64,000 bases of DNA from Maritimibacter sp. (GTDB taxonomy: Bacteria; Pseudomonadota; Alphaproteobacteria; Rhodobacterales; Rhodobacteraceae): assembly GCA_002701395.1 (NCBI GenBank), contig NZVC01000050.1:39955-103954 (forward strand). Reading direction: 5' to 3'. The notes under the pieces are model-generated. The model was not told the origin of the DNA. It saw only the letters and a list, made by a program, of their open reading frames with translations, and searched no databases. Within the stretch, counting starts at the first letter, position 1. Each line of letters begins with the position of its first letter. The position numbers and the translations under genes were made by a program. Shown here piece after piece: positions 25,845 to 34,012 of this stretch.

Positions 25845-25941
25845 TTGCGCCTCCATCATTTCATTTTCGGAATTGATGATGGACTCTAGGTCGCTTTTTC
25901 TGGCCCAATAAGCCACGCCAACCGCAACCATCATTTCAGAA

Positions 25942-26778
25942 ATGCAACAGAACCTCGACGACCTCGCCCTGTTCCTTGCTATCGCCGACGCTGGCGGCCT
26001 TGCCGGAGCGGCGCGCACCACGGGCCAAAGCCCGCCAACGCTGGGCCGCCGCATGACCGCGCTGGAACGCGCCCTGAACCGCCGCCTTTTCGAACGCGGC
26101 GCGCGGGGCTACACGTTGACCGCCGCCGGGCGCGACCTGCTGGCCGAGGCAGAGCCGCTGCGCGCCCTTAGCCAACGGCTGTCGCGCTGGGCCAGCACCG
26201 ACCCGACACCGCGCGTTCGCATCACCACCGGCCACTGGACCTCGCGCTTTCTGGCGCGGCACATCGGACGGGTTTGGGCCTCTGGCGATCCGTGGGTGCC
26301 CGAGTTCCTTGCCTCGAACGCGAATGTCGACCTAGCCCGGCGCGAGGCCGACATCGGGGTCCGCAACCGCCGCCCCGACCAGAACTGGCTGGCCGCGCGG
26401 ATCACCCTGCCCGTTCACTACGCCGTCTACGGCACCGGGCCGCAGGTGCAGGGGTTCCTTGCCCTGCCCGATGGCTACCCCACCACGCCCTCGGACCGAT
26501 GGGTGCGGCAACACCACGGCGACGAGATCGTGACCGGCGCGTCGGACACCCGGTTGATGCTGGATCTGGCCCTGTCGGGACTTGGCCGCATCGTGATGCC
26601 CACCTTCGCGGGGGATACGGTGGATGGCCTGACCCGCCTGTCACCGCCCATCGCCGAGATCGCACATGACGAATGGCTGGTCATGCACCAGGATGCGCGC
26701 CACGACCCGCCCGTCCGCGCCGCAATCGACGCCCTGCACGCGCTGCTGAGCGACCCGGCGCTGCGGCCCCCACCGTAG
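25942..26778 (+). CDS. LysR-family transcriptional regulator
   Basis: The 278-residue protein has an N-terminal winged helix (LDDLALFLAIADAGGLAGAA, QSPPTLGRRMTALERALNRR, LFERGARGYTLTAAG) typical of LysR regulators, followed by a shorter-than-usual effector domain (VRITTGHWTSRFLARHIGRV, DLARREADIGVRNRRPDQNW, GLGRIVMPTFAGD). It acts as a DNA-binding tetramer that switches neighbouring genes with a small ligand. ATG 25942 was chosen as the first start with the family N-terminus. It is transcribed toward the SatD operon and away from the hydrolase; which of these it controls is unclear. Confidence 0.92.
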   Translation: MQQNLDDLALFLAIADAGGLAGAARTTGQSPPTLGRRMTALERALNRRLFERGARGYTLTAAGRDLLAEAEPLRALSQRLSRWASTDPTPRVRITTGHWTSRFLARHIGRVWASGDPWVPEFLASNANVDLARREADIGVRNRRPDQNWLAARITLPVHYAVYGTGPQVQGFLALPDGYPTTPSDRWVRQHHGDEIVTGASDTRLMLDLALSGLGRIVMPTFAGDTVDGLTRLSPPIAEIAHDEWLVMHQDARHDPPVRAAIDALHALLSDPALRPPP

Positions 26779-26782
26779 AGGT

Positions 26783-26858
26783 GCAAGCGTTTTGGCTTGC
26801 CTTACTGCATAGCAAGCCAAATAACTTGCTTTATTCCATTGCAAGCGTTAAAGCTTGC
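26783..26858. repeat. Three 18-bp dyads with a 29-bp period ahead of the SatD gene
   Basis: GCAAGCGTTTTGGCTTGC (26783-26800), GCAAGCCAAATAACTTGC (26812-26829) and GCAAGCGTTAAAGCTTGC (26841-26858) share the form GCAAGC-N6-GCTTGC, with one mismatch in the second. Each pair is separated by exactly 11 bases. The last copy ends 4 bases before the SatD start codon. They look like a tandem operator for a dimeric regulator, perhaps the downstream HTH protein itself. Confidence 0.85.
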
Positions 26859-26862
26859 TTCA

Positions 26863-27510
26863 ATGGCAAACACCACCCTCTCCGCCGTCCTGACGGGCGA
26901 TCTTGTGGCGTCGCGCAAGGCCACCCACGCGCAGGCAGAGCATGCGATGGCCACGCTGTCGCAGGCGGCCACCGCGTTCGGGGGAGAATGGACGATGGAC
27001 CTGCGCTTTACCCGGTTCCGGGGTGATGGCTGGCAGATCCACCTTGCGGATCCGTCGCTTGGGCTGGACGCCGCGCTGTATATGATCGCCCGCCTCCGCA
27101 GCGCCGATGTCGCGGTCGAAACCCGCCTGTCGGTCGGCGTCGGCGCGGTCACGACCACCGGCACCACCGACCTTGCGGATGCCGACGGGCCCGCGTTTCA
27201 CATCTCGGGCGACCATCTGGAACAGATCGGCAAACGGCGCAGGATGATCGTGGCCGGCGCAGGCATCGGACCGTTTCAGGCCGCGGTCTTCGACCTGATC
27301 GACTTCATCTCGGCGGGATGGTCACAGGCGCAGGCGGAAGCGGTGGCGATGGCAATGTCAGACCGCTACCCTACGCAGGACGACATCGCCGCCAAGCTTG
27401 GCGTCACCCGGCAAGCGGTGCAGTCGCGACTGGCCTCGGCCGGGTACGCCTATCTGCAAGAGGCGCTGCACGCCTTTCGAACCTACGACTTCGGAGACGC
27501 CGCACCATGA
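26863..27510 (+). CDS. SatD-family protein with C-terminal helix-turn-helix
   Basis: The 215-residue protein opens with AVLTGDLVASRKAT, the signature of SatD-like proteins. FRGDGWQIHL (Asp55) and RLSVGVGAVTTTG then follow, and with Asp13 they recall the metal-binding and beta-strand pattern of class III nucleotidyl cyclases. Near residues 168-200 is an HTH: YPTQDDIAAKLGVTRQAVQS. It could thus be a DNA-binding one-component regulator with a cyclase-fold sensor domain. There is no ribosome site before ATG 26863, only the third 18-bp dyad, so a leaderless mRNA is possible. It overlaps the DUF3307 gene by 4 bases. The family assignment is good; the cyclase comparison is inference. Confidence 0.85.
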   Translation: MANTTLSAVLTGDLVASRKATHAQAEHAMATLSQAATAFGGEWTMDLRFTRFRGDGWQIHLADPSLGLDAALYMIARLRSADVAVETRLSVGVGAVTTTGTTDLADADGPAFHISGDHLEQIGKRRRMIVAGAGIGPFQAAVFDLIDFISAGWSQAQAEAVAMAMSDRYPTQDDIAAKLGVTRQAVQSRLASAGYAYLQEALHAFRTYDFGDAAP

Positions 27511-28283
27511 TCGAAACCTTCGCCGCCCTTCTTGTGGCCCATGTCGCGGCGGATTTCCTGCTGCAGACCGGGTGGATGGCCGACAACAAGCGCCGGGCCC
27601 TGCCGCTTCTGTCCCATGCGGGCGTCGTGCTGGCCACCGCCGCGATCGCGACCGGACAGCCCGCCCATGTCGCGCTGCTGGTTCTGGTAGGCATTCATGC
27701 GCTGATCGACATTGCCAAGGCCCGCATCCCCGCCGCACGCGGCGCGCTGGGCTTCTTGCTGGATCAGGCGGCGCACCTTGCCACCCTTGCCGGGATCGCG
27801 GCATGGGCGCCGAAGTTGTGGAACACCGGCCTGTGGGCCGCCGCCCCGCCCATCGTTTTGCAAATCGCAACCCTTGCGGCGGCGCTGGTGCTGATCACGC
27901 AGGGCGGGCGTTATTTCGTCGCGACGCTGATGCAGGACATCGAACTGCCGGTCCCCGCCCTGAACGCCCCCGATGCCGACGCCGACGCCGAGGATGCAGC
28001 AGCCGACGCCAAAGGCTTGCCCCGCGGCGGGCTGGTGATCGGCGTTCTGGAACGGGCGATGATCTTCATCCTGATCGCAGCCGGTCAGCCCGCCGCCATC
28101 GGCTTTCTGATCGCGGCCAAGTCGGTGCTGCGCTTCGGCACCGTGCAGGAAAACCGCGCCGCCAGCGAGTACGTGATCATCGGCACGCTGGCCTCGTTCG
28201 GCTGGGCGATCGCCATCACCCTTCTGTGCGAAACGCTTCGCAGTGCCCTGCCTCCGCTTGAGATTTTGCCCCCGAACCCCTAG
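27507..28283 (+). CDS. DUF3307 family membrane protein
   Basis: The 258-residue product starts MIETFAALLVAHVAADFLLQ, the DUF3307 N-terminus (HxxADFxLQ), followed by TGWMADNKRRALPLLSHAGV and HALIDIAKARI. Hydrophobic segments suggest about six or seven membrane helices (for example VVLATAAIATGQPAHVALLV, IVLQIATLAAALVLITQGG, AMIFILIAAGQPAAIGFLI). A cytosolic acidic loop (DADADAEDAAADAKG) lies between helices. The function of the family is unknown. Its ATG overlaps the SatD stop (ATGA), so both are made together. Confidence 0.88.
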   Translation: MIETFAALLVAHVAADFLLQTGWMADNKRRALPLLSHAGVVLATAAIATGQPAHVALLVLVGIHALIDIAKARIPAARGALGFLLDQAAHLATLAGIAAWAPKLWNTGLWAAAPPIVLQIATLAAALVLITQGGRYFVATLMQDIELPVPALNAPDADADAEDAAADAKGLPRGGLVIGVLERAMIFILIAAGQPAAIGFLIAAKSVLRFGTVQENRAASEYVIIGTLASFGWAIAITLLCETLRSALPPLEILPPNP

Positions 28284-28317
28284 GTTCAGGACCAGAATAG
28301 GAAAGGACAGGCGCGAC

Positions 28318-28698
28318 ATGTTCGGCATTCCCGGCAAACAGGCTGTCAGCATCACCCCGAAGGCGGCGGCGCAGATCTCTAAACTGATGACCAAGGACGG
28401 CTCCAAGGGGCTGCGCATCGGCGTCAAGAAGGGCGGCTGCGCGGGCATGGAATACACGATGGACTACGTGTCCGAGATCGACCCCAACGACGAGGTCGTC
28501 GAACAGGACGGCGCCGTGGTGATGATCGCTCCGATGGCGCAGATGTTCCTGTTCGGGACCGAGATCGACTATGAGGTTTCGCTGCTGCAAGCGGGCTTCA
28601 AGTTCCGCAACCCGAACGTGGCCGATGCCTGCGGCTGCGGCGAGTCGATCAAGTTCAAGGACGTCGAGGAACTGGCCGCCGAGCGCGCCGCCGAATGA
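28318..28698 (+). CDS. A-type iron-sulfur cluster carrier (IscA/SufA/ErpA family)
   Basis: The 126-residue protein carries the three conserved cysteines of A-type carriers in VKKGGCAGMEYTMDY and VADACGCGESIKF, with SITPKAAAQISKLMTKDG at the start. It would receive and hand on Fe-S clusters to client apoproteins in the cytosol. Its N-terminal MFGIPGKQAV is longer than in ErpA, closer to alphaproteobacterial SufA/IscA-like members. It follows the DUF3307 gene after 34 bases and overlaps the TfoX gene by 4, hence probably one transcript with it. Confidence 0.93.
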   Translation: MFGIPGKQAVSITPKAAAQISKLMTKDGSKGLRIGVKKGGCAGMEYTMDYVSEIDPNDEVVEQDGAVVMIAPMAQMFLFGTEIDYEVSLLQAGFKFRNPNVADACGCGESIKFKDVEELAAERAAE

Positions 28699-29018
28699 GC
28701 CTGTCGGACGAAGAGGTCGCGTTTGTCCGCGAGCTCTTCTCCGGTCTGGGCGACGTCTCGACACGCCGGATGTTCGGCGGCATCGGCATCTATCATGACA
28801 GCACGATCTTTGCGCTGATGCGCAGCGACGGCGTCCTGATGCTGAAAGGCGCAGGCGACTTCGCCGGTGTGCTAGAGGCCGAGGGCTGCGAACGCTGGAC
28901 CCACACCCGCAAGGACGGCAGCGCCTCGGCGATGCCCTACTGGACTCTGCCCGACGCGGCGCTGGACGACCCCGAGGTCGCCTGCGACTGGGCGCGGCGG
29001 TCTCTCGCGCATCTCTGA
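28695..29018 (+). CDS. TfoX/Sxy N-terminal domain protein
   Basis: This 107-residue protein matches the TfoX N-terminal domain: ELFSGLGDVSTRRMFGGIGI, YHDSTIFALMRSDGVLMLK, and MPYWTLPDAALDDPEVACDW. In gammaproteobacteria full-length TfoX/Sxy activates competence genes with CRP, but this short form lacks the C-terminal domain and its role is unknown. It starts at ATG 28695, four bases inside the A-type carrier gene. Confidence 0.9.
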   Translation: MSLSDEEVAFVRELFSGLGDVSTRRMFGGIGIYHDSTIFALMRSDGVLMLKGAGDFAGVLEAEGCERWTHTRKDGSASAMPYWTLPDAALDDPEVACDWARRSLAHL

Positions 29019-29105
29019 CCGTCCTGCGGCTGCGGCACCTTTCCCCCTTCCGAGCGCACGGTTAACCAGCTACCGAAGGCTGAAGCATTTGCAGGGAGAC
29101 ATCGC

Positions 29106-29858
29106 ATGACCGCCAGAAAACTCGCCGCCGGAAACTGGAAGATGAACGGCCTTGCCGCCGACCTCGTCGAGGCAGAGGCGCTGGCAAAGGCGTTTCCGTC
29201 CCCCAAGGTGGACGTCCTGCTGTGCCCGCCCGCGACGCTGATCGCGCCGATGTCCGCGAAAGTCGGCGGCAGCGCCATCGCGGTTGGTGGCCAGAACTGC
29301 CACGCCGTCGAAAGCGGCGCCCACACCGGCGACGTGTCGGCCGCGATGCTGGCCGATGCGGGCGCGTCCTACGTGATCGTTGGCCATTCGGAACGCCGCA
29401 CCGATCACGGCGAGACCGACGCCAGCATCCGGCTCAAGACGCAGGCCGCGTGGTCCGCCGGGCTGGTCGCCATCGTCTGCATCGGCGAGACGCTGGGCCA
29501 GCGCGAAGACGGCGAAACGCTGGACGTGGTGGGCGGACAACTGGCCGGCTCGCTGCCCGACGACTGCACCGCCGCGAATACCGTCGTCGCCTATGAACCC
29601 GTCTGGGCCATCGGCACCGGCAAGGTGCCAACGCTGGACCAGATCGCCGAGGTCCACGATTTCCTGCGCGCCAAGCTGGAAGACCGGTTCGGCGCCGAGG
29701 GTGCCGGTATCCCGTTGCTGTATGGCGGGTCGGTGAAACCTTCGAACGCGGACGAGATCTTCGGCGTGTCCAACGTCGACGGCGCTCTGGTCGGCGGCGC
29801 CTCGCTGAAGGCCGCAGATTTCGGCGGCATCATCGGCGCGCTGGAACGGGCGGAGTAA
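29106..29858 (+). CDS. tpiA: Triosephosphate isomerase
   Basis: TpiA interconverts dihydroxyacetone phosphate and glyceraldehyde-3-phosphate in glycolysis and gluconeogenesis. The 250-residue TIM barrel shows [11 protein letters not shown] with the catalytic Lys, [15 protein letters not shown] with the catalytic His, [16 protein letters not shown] with the catalytic Glu and flexible loop, and [15 protein letters not shown] for phosphate binding. ATG 29106 follows CAGGGAGACATCGC. It is monocistronic; the region to purF (269 bases) contains GC-rich hairpins but no gene. Confidence 0.97.
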   Translation: MTARKLAAGNWKMNGLAADLVEAEALAKAFPSPKVDVLLCPPATLIAPMSAKVGGSAIAVGGQNCHAVESGAHTGDVSAAMLADAGASYVIVGHSERRTDHGETDASIRLKTQAAWSAGLVAIVCIGETLGQREDGETLDVVGGQLAGSLPDDCTAANTVVAYEPVWAIGTGKVPTLDQIAEVHDFLRAKLEDRFGAEGAGIPLLYGGSVKPSNADEIFGVSNVDGALVGGASLKAADFGGIIGALERAE

Positions 29859-30065
29859 TTTTACACCCGATTTGCACGTAGCGCGAAACAGCGGCCCGCA
29901 GGGCCGCCGCGCATCGCTGGGCCGCCCCCCGGCCCGGCGATTTGGCACGCCGCAAAGAACCACTGCAACGTCAAAGGGACTTGGCCACCATAAAGTGGCA
30001 GCAACTTAAGTTCGGATCGCCGATCCGCGGCCCAGCGATGCGCGGCTAGCCAACAGATGCATTGG

Positions 30066-30103
30066 CAAACAAAAAAGCGCGCCGCGGCAGTGCCGGGCGC
30101 GCC
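30066..30103 (-). terminator. Intrinsic terminator after purF
   Basis: On the minus strand a long GC stem (GGCGCGCCCGGCA with TGCCGCGGCGCGC, one bulge) is followed by TTTTTTGTTTG, 25 bases past the purF stop. Confidence 0.85.
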
Positions 30104-30127
30104 TTCGATAACCGTGTCTGAACCTGT

Positions 30128-31618
30128 CTACTCGGCGGCCTTCAGCTCGAACCCGCGCTCGATCATGTCCGCCGGTTCCACCGGGTATTCGCCCGAGAAG
30201 CACGCGTCGCAGAACTGCGGCGACGACGCCTTGCGCCCCTCTGCCTCGCCCGCGGCGCGGTACAGGCCGTCCAGCGAGATGAACCGCAGCGAATCCACAC
30301 CAAGGTGGTCGCGCATCTCGTCCTCGCTCATGGTGGCGGCCAGCAGCTTGGACCGCTCGGGCGTATCCACGCCATAGAAGCAGGGCCAAGCGGTCGGCGG
30401 CGACGCGATGCGGAAGTGAACCTCTTTCGCGCCAGCGTCGAGGATCATCTGCTTGATCTTCAACGACGTGGTGCCCCGCACGACCGAGTCGTCGACAAGG
30501 ATCACGCGCTTGCCCTCGATCAGGGCGCGGTTGACGTTCAGCTTCAGCCGCACGCCCATGTTCCGGATCTGCTCGGTCGGCTCGATGAAGGTCCGGCCCA
30601 TGTACTGGTTCCGGATGATCCCCATGCCGTAGGGAATGCCGCTTTCGAAGGAATAGCCAATCGCCGCCGGAGTACCGCTGTCGGGCACCGGGCAGACAAG
30701 GTCGGCCTCGACCGGGGCTTCCTTGGCCAGTTCGATCCCGATCTGGCGGCGCGTCTCATAGACGGACCGGCCGCCAAGGATCGAATCCGGGCGGCTGAAA
30801 TAGACCTGCTCGAAGATGCAGAACCGCGATTTCTTGCGCTCGAACGGGTGGAAGCTTTCGATCCCCTTGCCGGTGATCACGACCATCTCGCCCGGCTCGA
30901 CCTCGCGGATGAACTCGGCGCCGATGATGTCCAGCGCGCAGGTCTCGGACGACAGGGCATAGCCGTCGCCGACCTTGCCCAGCACCAGCGGCCGCACGCC
31001 CAGCGGGTCGCGCACGCCGATCAGCTTGGTGCGCGTCATCGCCACGACCGAGAACGCGCCCTCGACCCGGCGCAGGGCGTCCTTCATCCGCTCGGGGATG
31101 GTGCGCTGCAACGACCGGGCCATCAGATGGATGATGCACTCGCTGTCCGACGACGACTGGAAGATCGAGCCGCGCTCGATCAACTCGCGGCGCAGCGCCT
31201 CGGCGTTGGTGATGTTGCCGTTGTGGGCGATGGCGACACCGCCGACCGAGAACTCGCCGAAGAACGGCTGCACGTCGCGAATCTGCGTCGCGCCCTTCGA
31301 CCCGCTGGTCGAATAGCGGACGTGTCCGATGGACAAAGACCCGGGCAGCGTCTCCATCAGAGAGGCCTTGGTGAAGTTGTCGCGCACGTAGCCGAAGCGG
31401 CGGGCAGAGTTGAACCCGCTTTCGCTTTCGTAACTGACGATGCCGCCGGCTTCCTGACCACGGTGCTGCAACGCGTGCAGACCGAGGGCTACGAAGTTGG
31501 CGGCGTCGTTTACCCCGATGACCCCGAACACGCCGCACTCTTCGTGCAGCTTGTCGTCGTCGAAGGGGTGGCGAGGCATCCTGTCATCGTTCGACAGGGG
31601 GCGGGAGGTCTCACGCAT
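30128..31618 (-). CDS. purF: Amidophosphoribosyltransferase
   Basis: PurF makes 5-phosphoribosylamine from PRPP and glutamine, the committed step of purine synthesis. The 496-residue protein has the N-terminal-nucleophile glutaminase domain beginning at the Cys of LHEECGVFGVIG (exposed after loss of a short propeptide), with GHVRYSTSGSKG and AIAHNGNITNAEAL, then the phosphoribosyltransferase domain with VILVDDSVVRGTTS. Cysteines in FCIFEQVYFSRPDS and PQFCDACFSGEYP resemble the Fe-S-containing subtype. I chose ATG 31618, which has GGAG ten bases before it; ATG 31579 would shorten it by 13 residues. Purine repression is likely but no site is recognised. Confidence 0.95.
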   Translation of the reverse strand: MRETSRPLSNDDRMPRHPFDDDKLHEECGVFGVIGVNDAANFVALGLHALQHRGQEAGGIVSYESESGFNSARRFGYVRDNFTKASLMETLPGSLSIGHVRYSTSGSKGATQIRDVQPFFGEFSVGGVAIAHNGNITNAEALRRELIERGSIFQSSSDSECIIHLMARSLQRTIPERMKDALRRVEGAFSVVAMTRTKLIGVRDPLGVRPLVLGKVGDGYALSSETCALDIIGAEFIREVEPGEMVVITGKGIESFHPFERKKSRFCIFEQVYFSRPDSILGGRSVYETRRQIGIELAKEAPVEADLVCPVPDSGTPAAIGYSFESGIPYGMGIIRNQYMGRTFIEPTEQIRNMGVRLKLNVNRALIEGKRVILVDDSVVRGTTSLKIKQMILDAGAKEVHFRIASPPTAWPCFYGVDTPERSKLLAATMSEDEMRDHLGVDSLRFISLDGLYRAAGEAEGRKASSPQFCDACFSGEYPVEPADMIERGFELKAAE

Positions 31619-31761
31619 CTCAGCGGGGCTCCGAATCCGGTGGCAGCGGTTGCCCCTCACATAGAGGGTCCGGACCGGCCTGTCACGGTGCGATCACCGA
31701 ATTGCGACAGTTCCACGACAAACGTGTCCGGTTCGGCATGGGCCACGGCGCCCCGCCGGGA

Positions 31762-31956
31762 TCAGGCGCGGCCGCCGAACACCGGCATCAGCGCCAGCAG
31801 CGCAATCAACAGCGCAACCGGCCCGCGGCCCTTGTCTGCAAGGCCCGAACCGGCCTCGCGCGCGGCCCGGCTGCGGGCAATGCGGCCCTGATCCATGTGG
31901 TACGCGGTGTCGATAGAGCCGTCGGGACGGCGGCGAATTTCGGTCTGATGGGTCAT
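31762..31956 (-). CDS. Small single-helix membrane protein, 64 residues
   Basis: The frame starts at ATG 31956 after GGGAGCTTTGTG and encodes MTHQTEIRRRPDGSIDTAYH, a basic middle (GRIARSRAAREAGSGLADKG) and a C-terminal membrane helix (GPVALLIALLALMPVFGGRA). The tail-anchored layout and the good ribosome site support a real gene. Similar small proteins with the RRRPDGSIDTAYH-like start occur in this bacterial family in my memory, without known function. It lies 143 bases upstream of purF on the same strand. Confidence 0.65.
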   Translation of the reverse strand: MTHQTEIRRRPDGSIDTAYHMDQGRIARSRAAREAGSGLADKGRGPVALLIALLALMPVFGGRA

Positions 31957-32098
31957 CACAAAGCTCCCTTGCTCTGGGAACAACCCTGCGCCTGTCCGGC
32001 CCCGCGCGCTTGAAGAAGGCCTTGGGAAACCCTTCTGATGTCTAAAGAAGCGACTGGAATCGCTTGAGAGGCCGCCGCCGTCCACGCATTCTGCCGCC

Positions 32099-33256
32099 AT
32101 GCGCATCCGTTTCGCCGACTGCGAGCTTGACCTCGCCCGCCACAGCCTGCTGCGCGCCGGTGCCCCGGTGCATGTCGAACCGCAGGTGTTCGACCTGATC
32201 GCCTGCCTTGTCGCGGCGCGCGGCGCACTGGTGACCTACGACGACCTGATCGCGCAGGTGTGGCAGGGCCGCATCGTGTCCGATGCCACGATGGCCGCGC
32301 GGATCAGCGCGGCGCGGGCGGCAGTGGGCGACGACGGCAGGCGGCAGGCGGTGATCCGCACCCTGCCCCGCCGCGGCGTGCAGCTTGCCGTCCCGGTCGA
32401 GGCAGACGGCGCCCCGACCGGCGCCGCCGCCCGGCGGCAGTCGATCCGCTACACCACCTCGCGGGATGGCACCGCCATCGCATGGGCCGAGACCGGCGAC
32501 GGGCCGCCCCTGCTGCGCGGCGGGCACTGGCTGAGCCACCTCGAGCACGACTGGGACAGCCCGGTCTGGCAGCCGGTGCTGGACGACCTGTCGCGTGGTC
32601 GCAGGCTGATCCGCTATGACCCGCGCGGCACCGGCCTGTCGGACCGGGTGCTGAACGAGGCCGACGTCGACCGGCTGGCCGACGATCTGGAAGCGGTGGC
32701 CGACGCGGCGGGGCTGGACCGTTTCCCGATCTACGCGATCTCGCAAAGCGTGCCGGTCGCGATCGCCTTCGCCGCGCGGCACCCCGAGCGGGTCAGCCGC
32801 ATGGTGCTGGTCAACGGGCTGGTGCTGGGCAGCACCGCCGCCGGCGACCGCGCCCGCACCGACACGATGGTCGGCATGATCCGCAGCGGCTGGGCGGTGC
32901 CGGGGTCGGCCTTCATGAAGGCGATGGCCACCGTGTTCATGCCCCGCGCCACACCCGACGAGCTGGCGAGTTTCGAAGAGATGCAGGGCCTGTCGGCCAG
33001 CGCCGACATCGCGGCGGGCATCCGCACGGTGATCGCCGACATCGACGTGCGCGACCGGCTGGAGCGGATCGCCTGCCCGGTGCTGGTGATGCATTCGTCA
33101 GGCGACTCGGTGCAGGACCCGGAACAGTCGAAACTGCTGGCGCGGCGGGTGCCGGATGCCGAGTACCACCTGCTGGATTCCCCCAACCACGTCCTTGTCC
33201 CCAGCGACCCGATGTGGGCGCGCTGCGTGTCAGAGGTGGACAGGTTCTTAGGTTAA
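32099..33256 (+). CDS. Winged-helix regulator fused to an alpha/beta hydrolase
   Basis: This 385-residue fusion has an OmpR/CadC-type winged helix at residues 1-100 (RIRFADCELDLARHSLLRAG, VFDLIACLVAARGALVTYDD, RTLPRRGVQLAVPV) followed by a hydrolase domain from about 115: PLLRGGHWLSHLEHDW, RRLIRYDPRGTGLSD, the nucleophile region IYAISQSVPVAIAFAARHPE, acid VLVMHSSGDSVQDPEQ and His in LLDSPNHVLVPSD. The elbow reads AISQS rather than GxSxG, so catalysis may be altered although Ser, Asp and His are all present. It may be a one-component regulator whose hydrolase part senses a ligand. No receiver domain. It ends facing cvpA across a repeat region. Confidence 0.88.
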   Translation: MRIRFADCELDLARHSLLRAGAPVHVEPQVFDLIACLVAARGALVTYDDLIAQVWQGRIVSDATMAARISAARAAVGDDGRRQAVIRTLPRRGVQLAVPVEADGAPTGAAARRQSIRYTTSRDGTAIAWAETGDGPPLLRGGHWLSHLEHDWDSPVWQPVLDDLSRGRRLIRYDPRGTGLSDRVLNEADVDRLADDLEAVADAAGLDRFPIYAISQSVPVAIAFAARHPERVSRMVLVNGLVLGSTAAGDRARTDTMVGMIRSGWAVPGSAFMKAMATVFMPRATPDELASFEEMQGLSASADIAAGIRTVIADIDVRDRLERIACPVLVMHSSGDSVQDPEQSKLLARRVPDAEYHLLDSPNHVLVPSDPMWARCVSEVDRFLG

Positions 33257-33263
33257 CGCGCGT

Positions 33264-33418
33264 CCCTGCCCCCGTCGCACCGAAGGTGTGCAAACTAGAA
33301 GAGCGAAGGGGGCTCTGCCCCCGTCGCACCGAAGGTGCGCAAACTAGAAGAGCGATGGGGGCTCTGCCCCCGGTCGCGCGGTGCGCGACTCCCCCGAGGT
33401 ATTTCGGAAGAGAAGAAG
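33264..33418. repeat. 49-bp tandem repeat and GC-rich intergenic element
   Basis: Two near-identical 49-bp units start at about 33264 and 33313 (each contains GCCCCCGTCGCACCGAAGG and CAAACTAGAAGAGCGA), followed by a partial third unit and by GGGGGCTCTGCCCCC hairpin motifs. The end (33397-33418, AGGTATTTCGGAAGAGAAGA and two more bases) matches an element at 53348-53409. It lies between two convergent genes and could end or stabilise transcripts. Confidence 0.8.
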
Positions 33419-33427
33419 CCTGAAGGC

Positions 33428-33982
33428 TTAGCTGGAGCAGTTGCCGACCAGCGTCTCGTAGCGCGACACGATCCAGCCCGGCGCGTCGTCGGGGATCTGG
33501 TTGTCGATGTCGCCGCGGACGCGTTCAAAGATCTTCGCGGTGCGGCTGTTGTCGACCATCGCGATGTCTTCGCTGACGACGATGCGGTCGTAAACCACCA
33601 GCGCCACCGCGACCAGAAGCAGGCCGCGCAGCACGCCGAAGAAGAAGCCAAGACCCCGGTCCAGCCCGCCAAGGGCCGAGCGTTGCACGACGCTGGCGAA
33701 CAGCGGGGTGAACAGCGACACCAGCACCAGCGCAATCGCGAAGACCGCCGCGAAGGCCGCGATGATCGACAGCTCGCAGCTGTCGCGCAGGTAGTCGCCG
33801 ACGTAGGGGATTTCCTTGACCAGCGGCTCTGCCGTCGCCGCGAAGAGGAACGCAAGAACAGCGGCCGCGATCCAGCCGATGATCGCCATCGCCTCGCGGA
33901 CGAAGCCCCGGGAATAGGCCAGAATGGCCGAAATAATGATCACAGCCGCGACGACGCCGTCGACAATAGTGAAGCCGTCCAT
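33428..33982 (-). CDS. cvpA: CvpA family membrane protein
   Basis: This 184-residue protein has the four-helix CvpA fold: MDGFTIVDGVVAAVIIISAI, LAYSRGFVREAMAIIGWIAA, FAAVFAIALVLVSLFTPLFA, and GLLLVAVALVVYD, with the conserved SRGFVREA between helices. CvpA was first linked to colicin V production and later to envelope homeostasis; the exact role is unsettled. In many alphaproteobacteria it sits next to purF and radA; here radA is 30 bases upstream, and purF lies 1.8 kb downstream with inserted genes between. The ATG follows GAGAAGGC. Confidence 0.92.
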   Translation of the reverse strand: MDGFTIVDGVVAAVIIISAILAYSRGFVREAMAIIGWIAAAVLAFLFAATAEPLVKEIPYVGDYLRDSCELSIIAAFAAVFAIALVLVSLFTPLFASVVQRSALGGLDRGLGFFFGVLRGLLLVAVALVVYDRIVVSEDIAMVDNSRTAKIFERVRGDIDNQIPDDAPGWIVSRYETLVGNCSS

Positions 33983-34012
33983 GCCTTCTCCTGCCCGTCT
34001 TTTTCTGGGGCG

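Noticed and set aside
26783-26858. CRISPR-like array
   Set aside because: Repeats are 18 bases and palindromic, spacers only 11 bases, no cas genes, and the position before a start codon fits operators.
33264-33365. CRISPR array from the 49-bp repeats
   Set aside because: Units are directly adjacent with no unique spacers and no cas genes.
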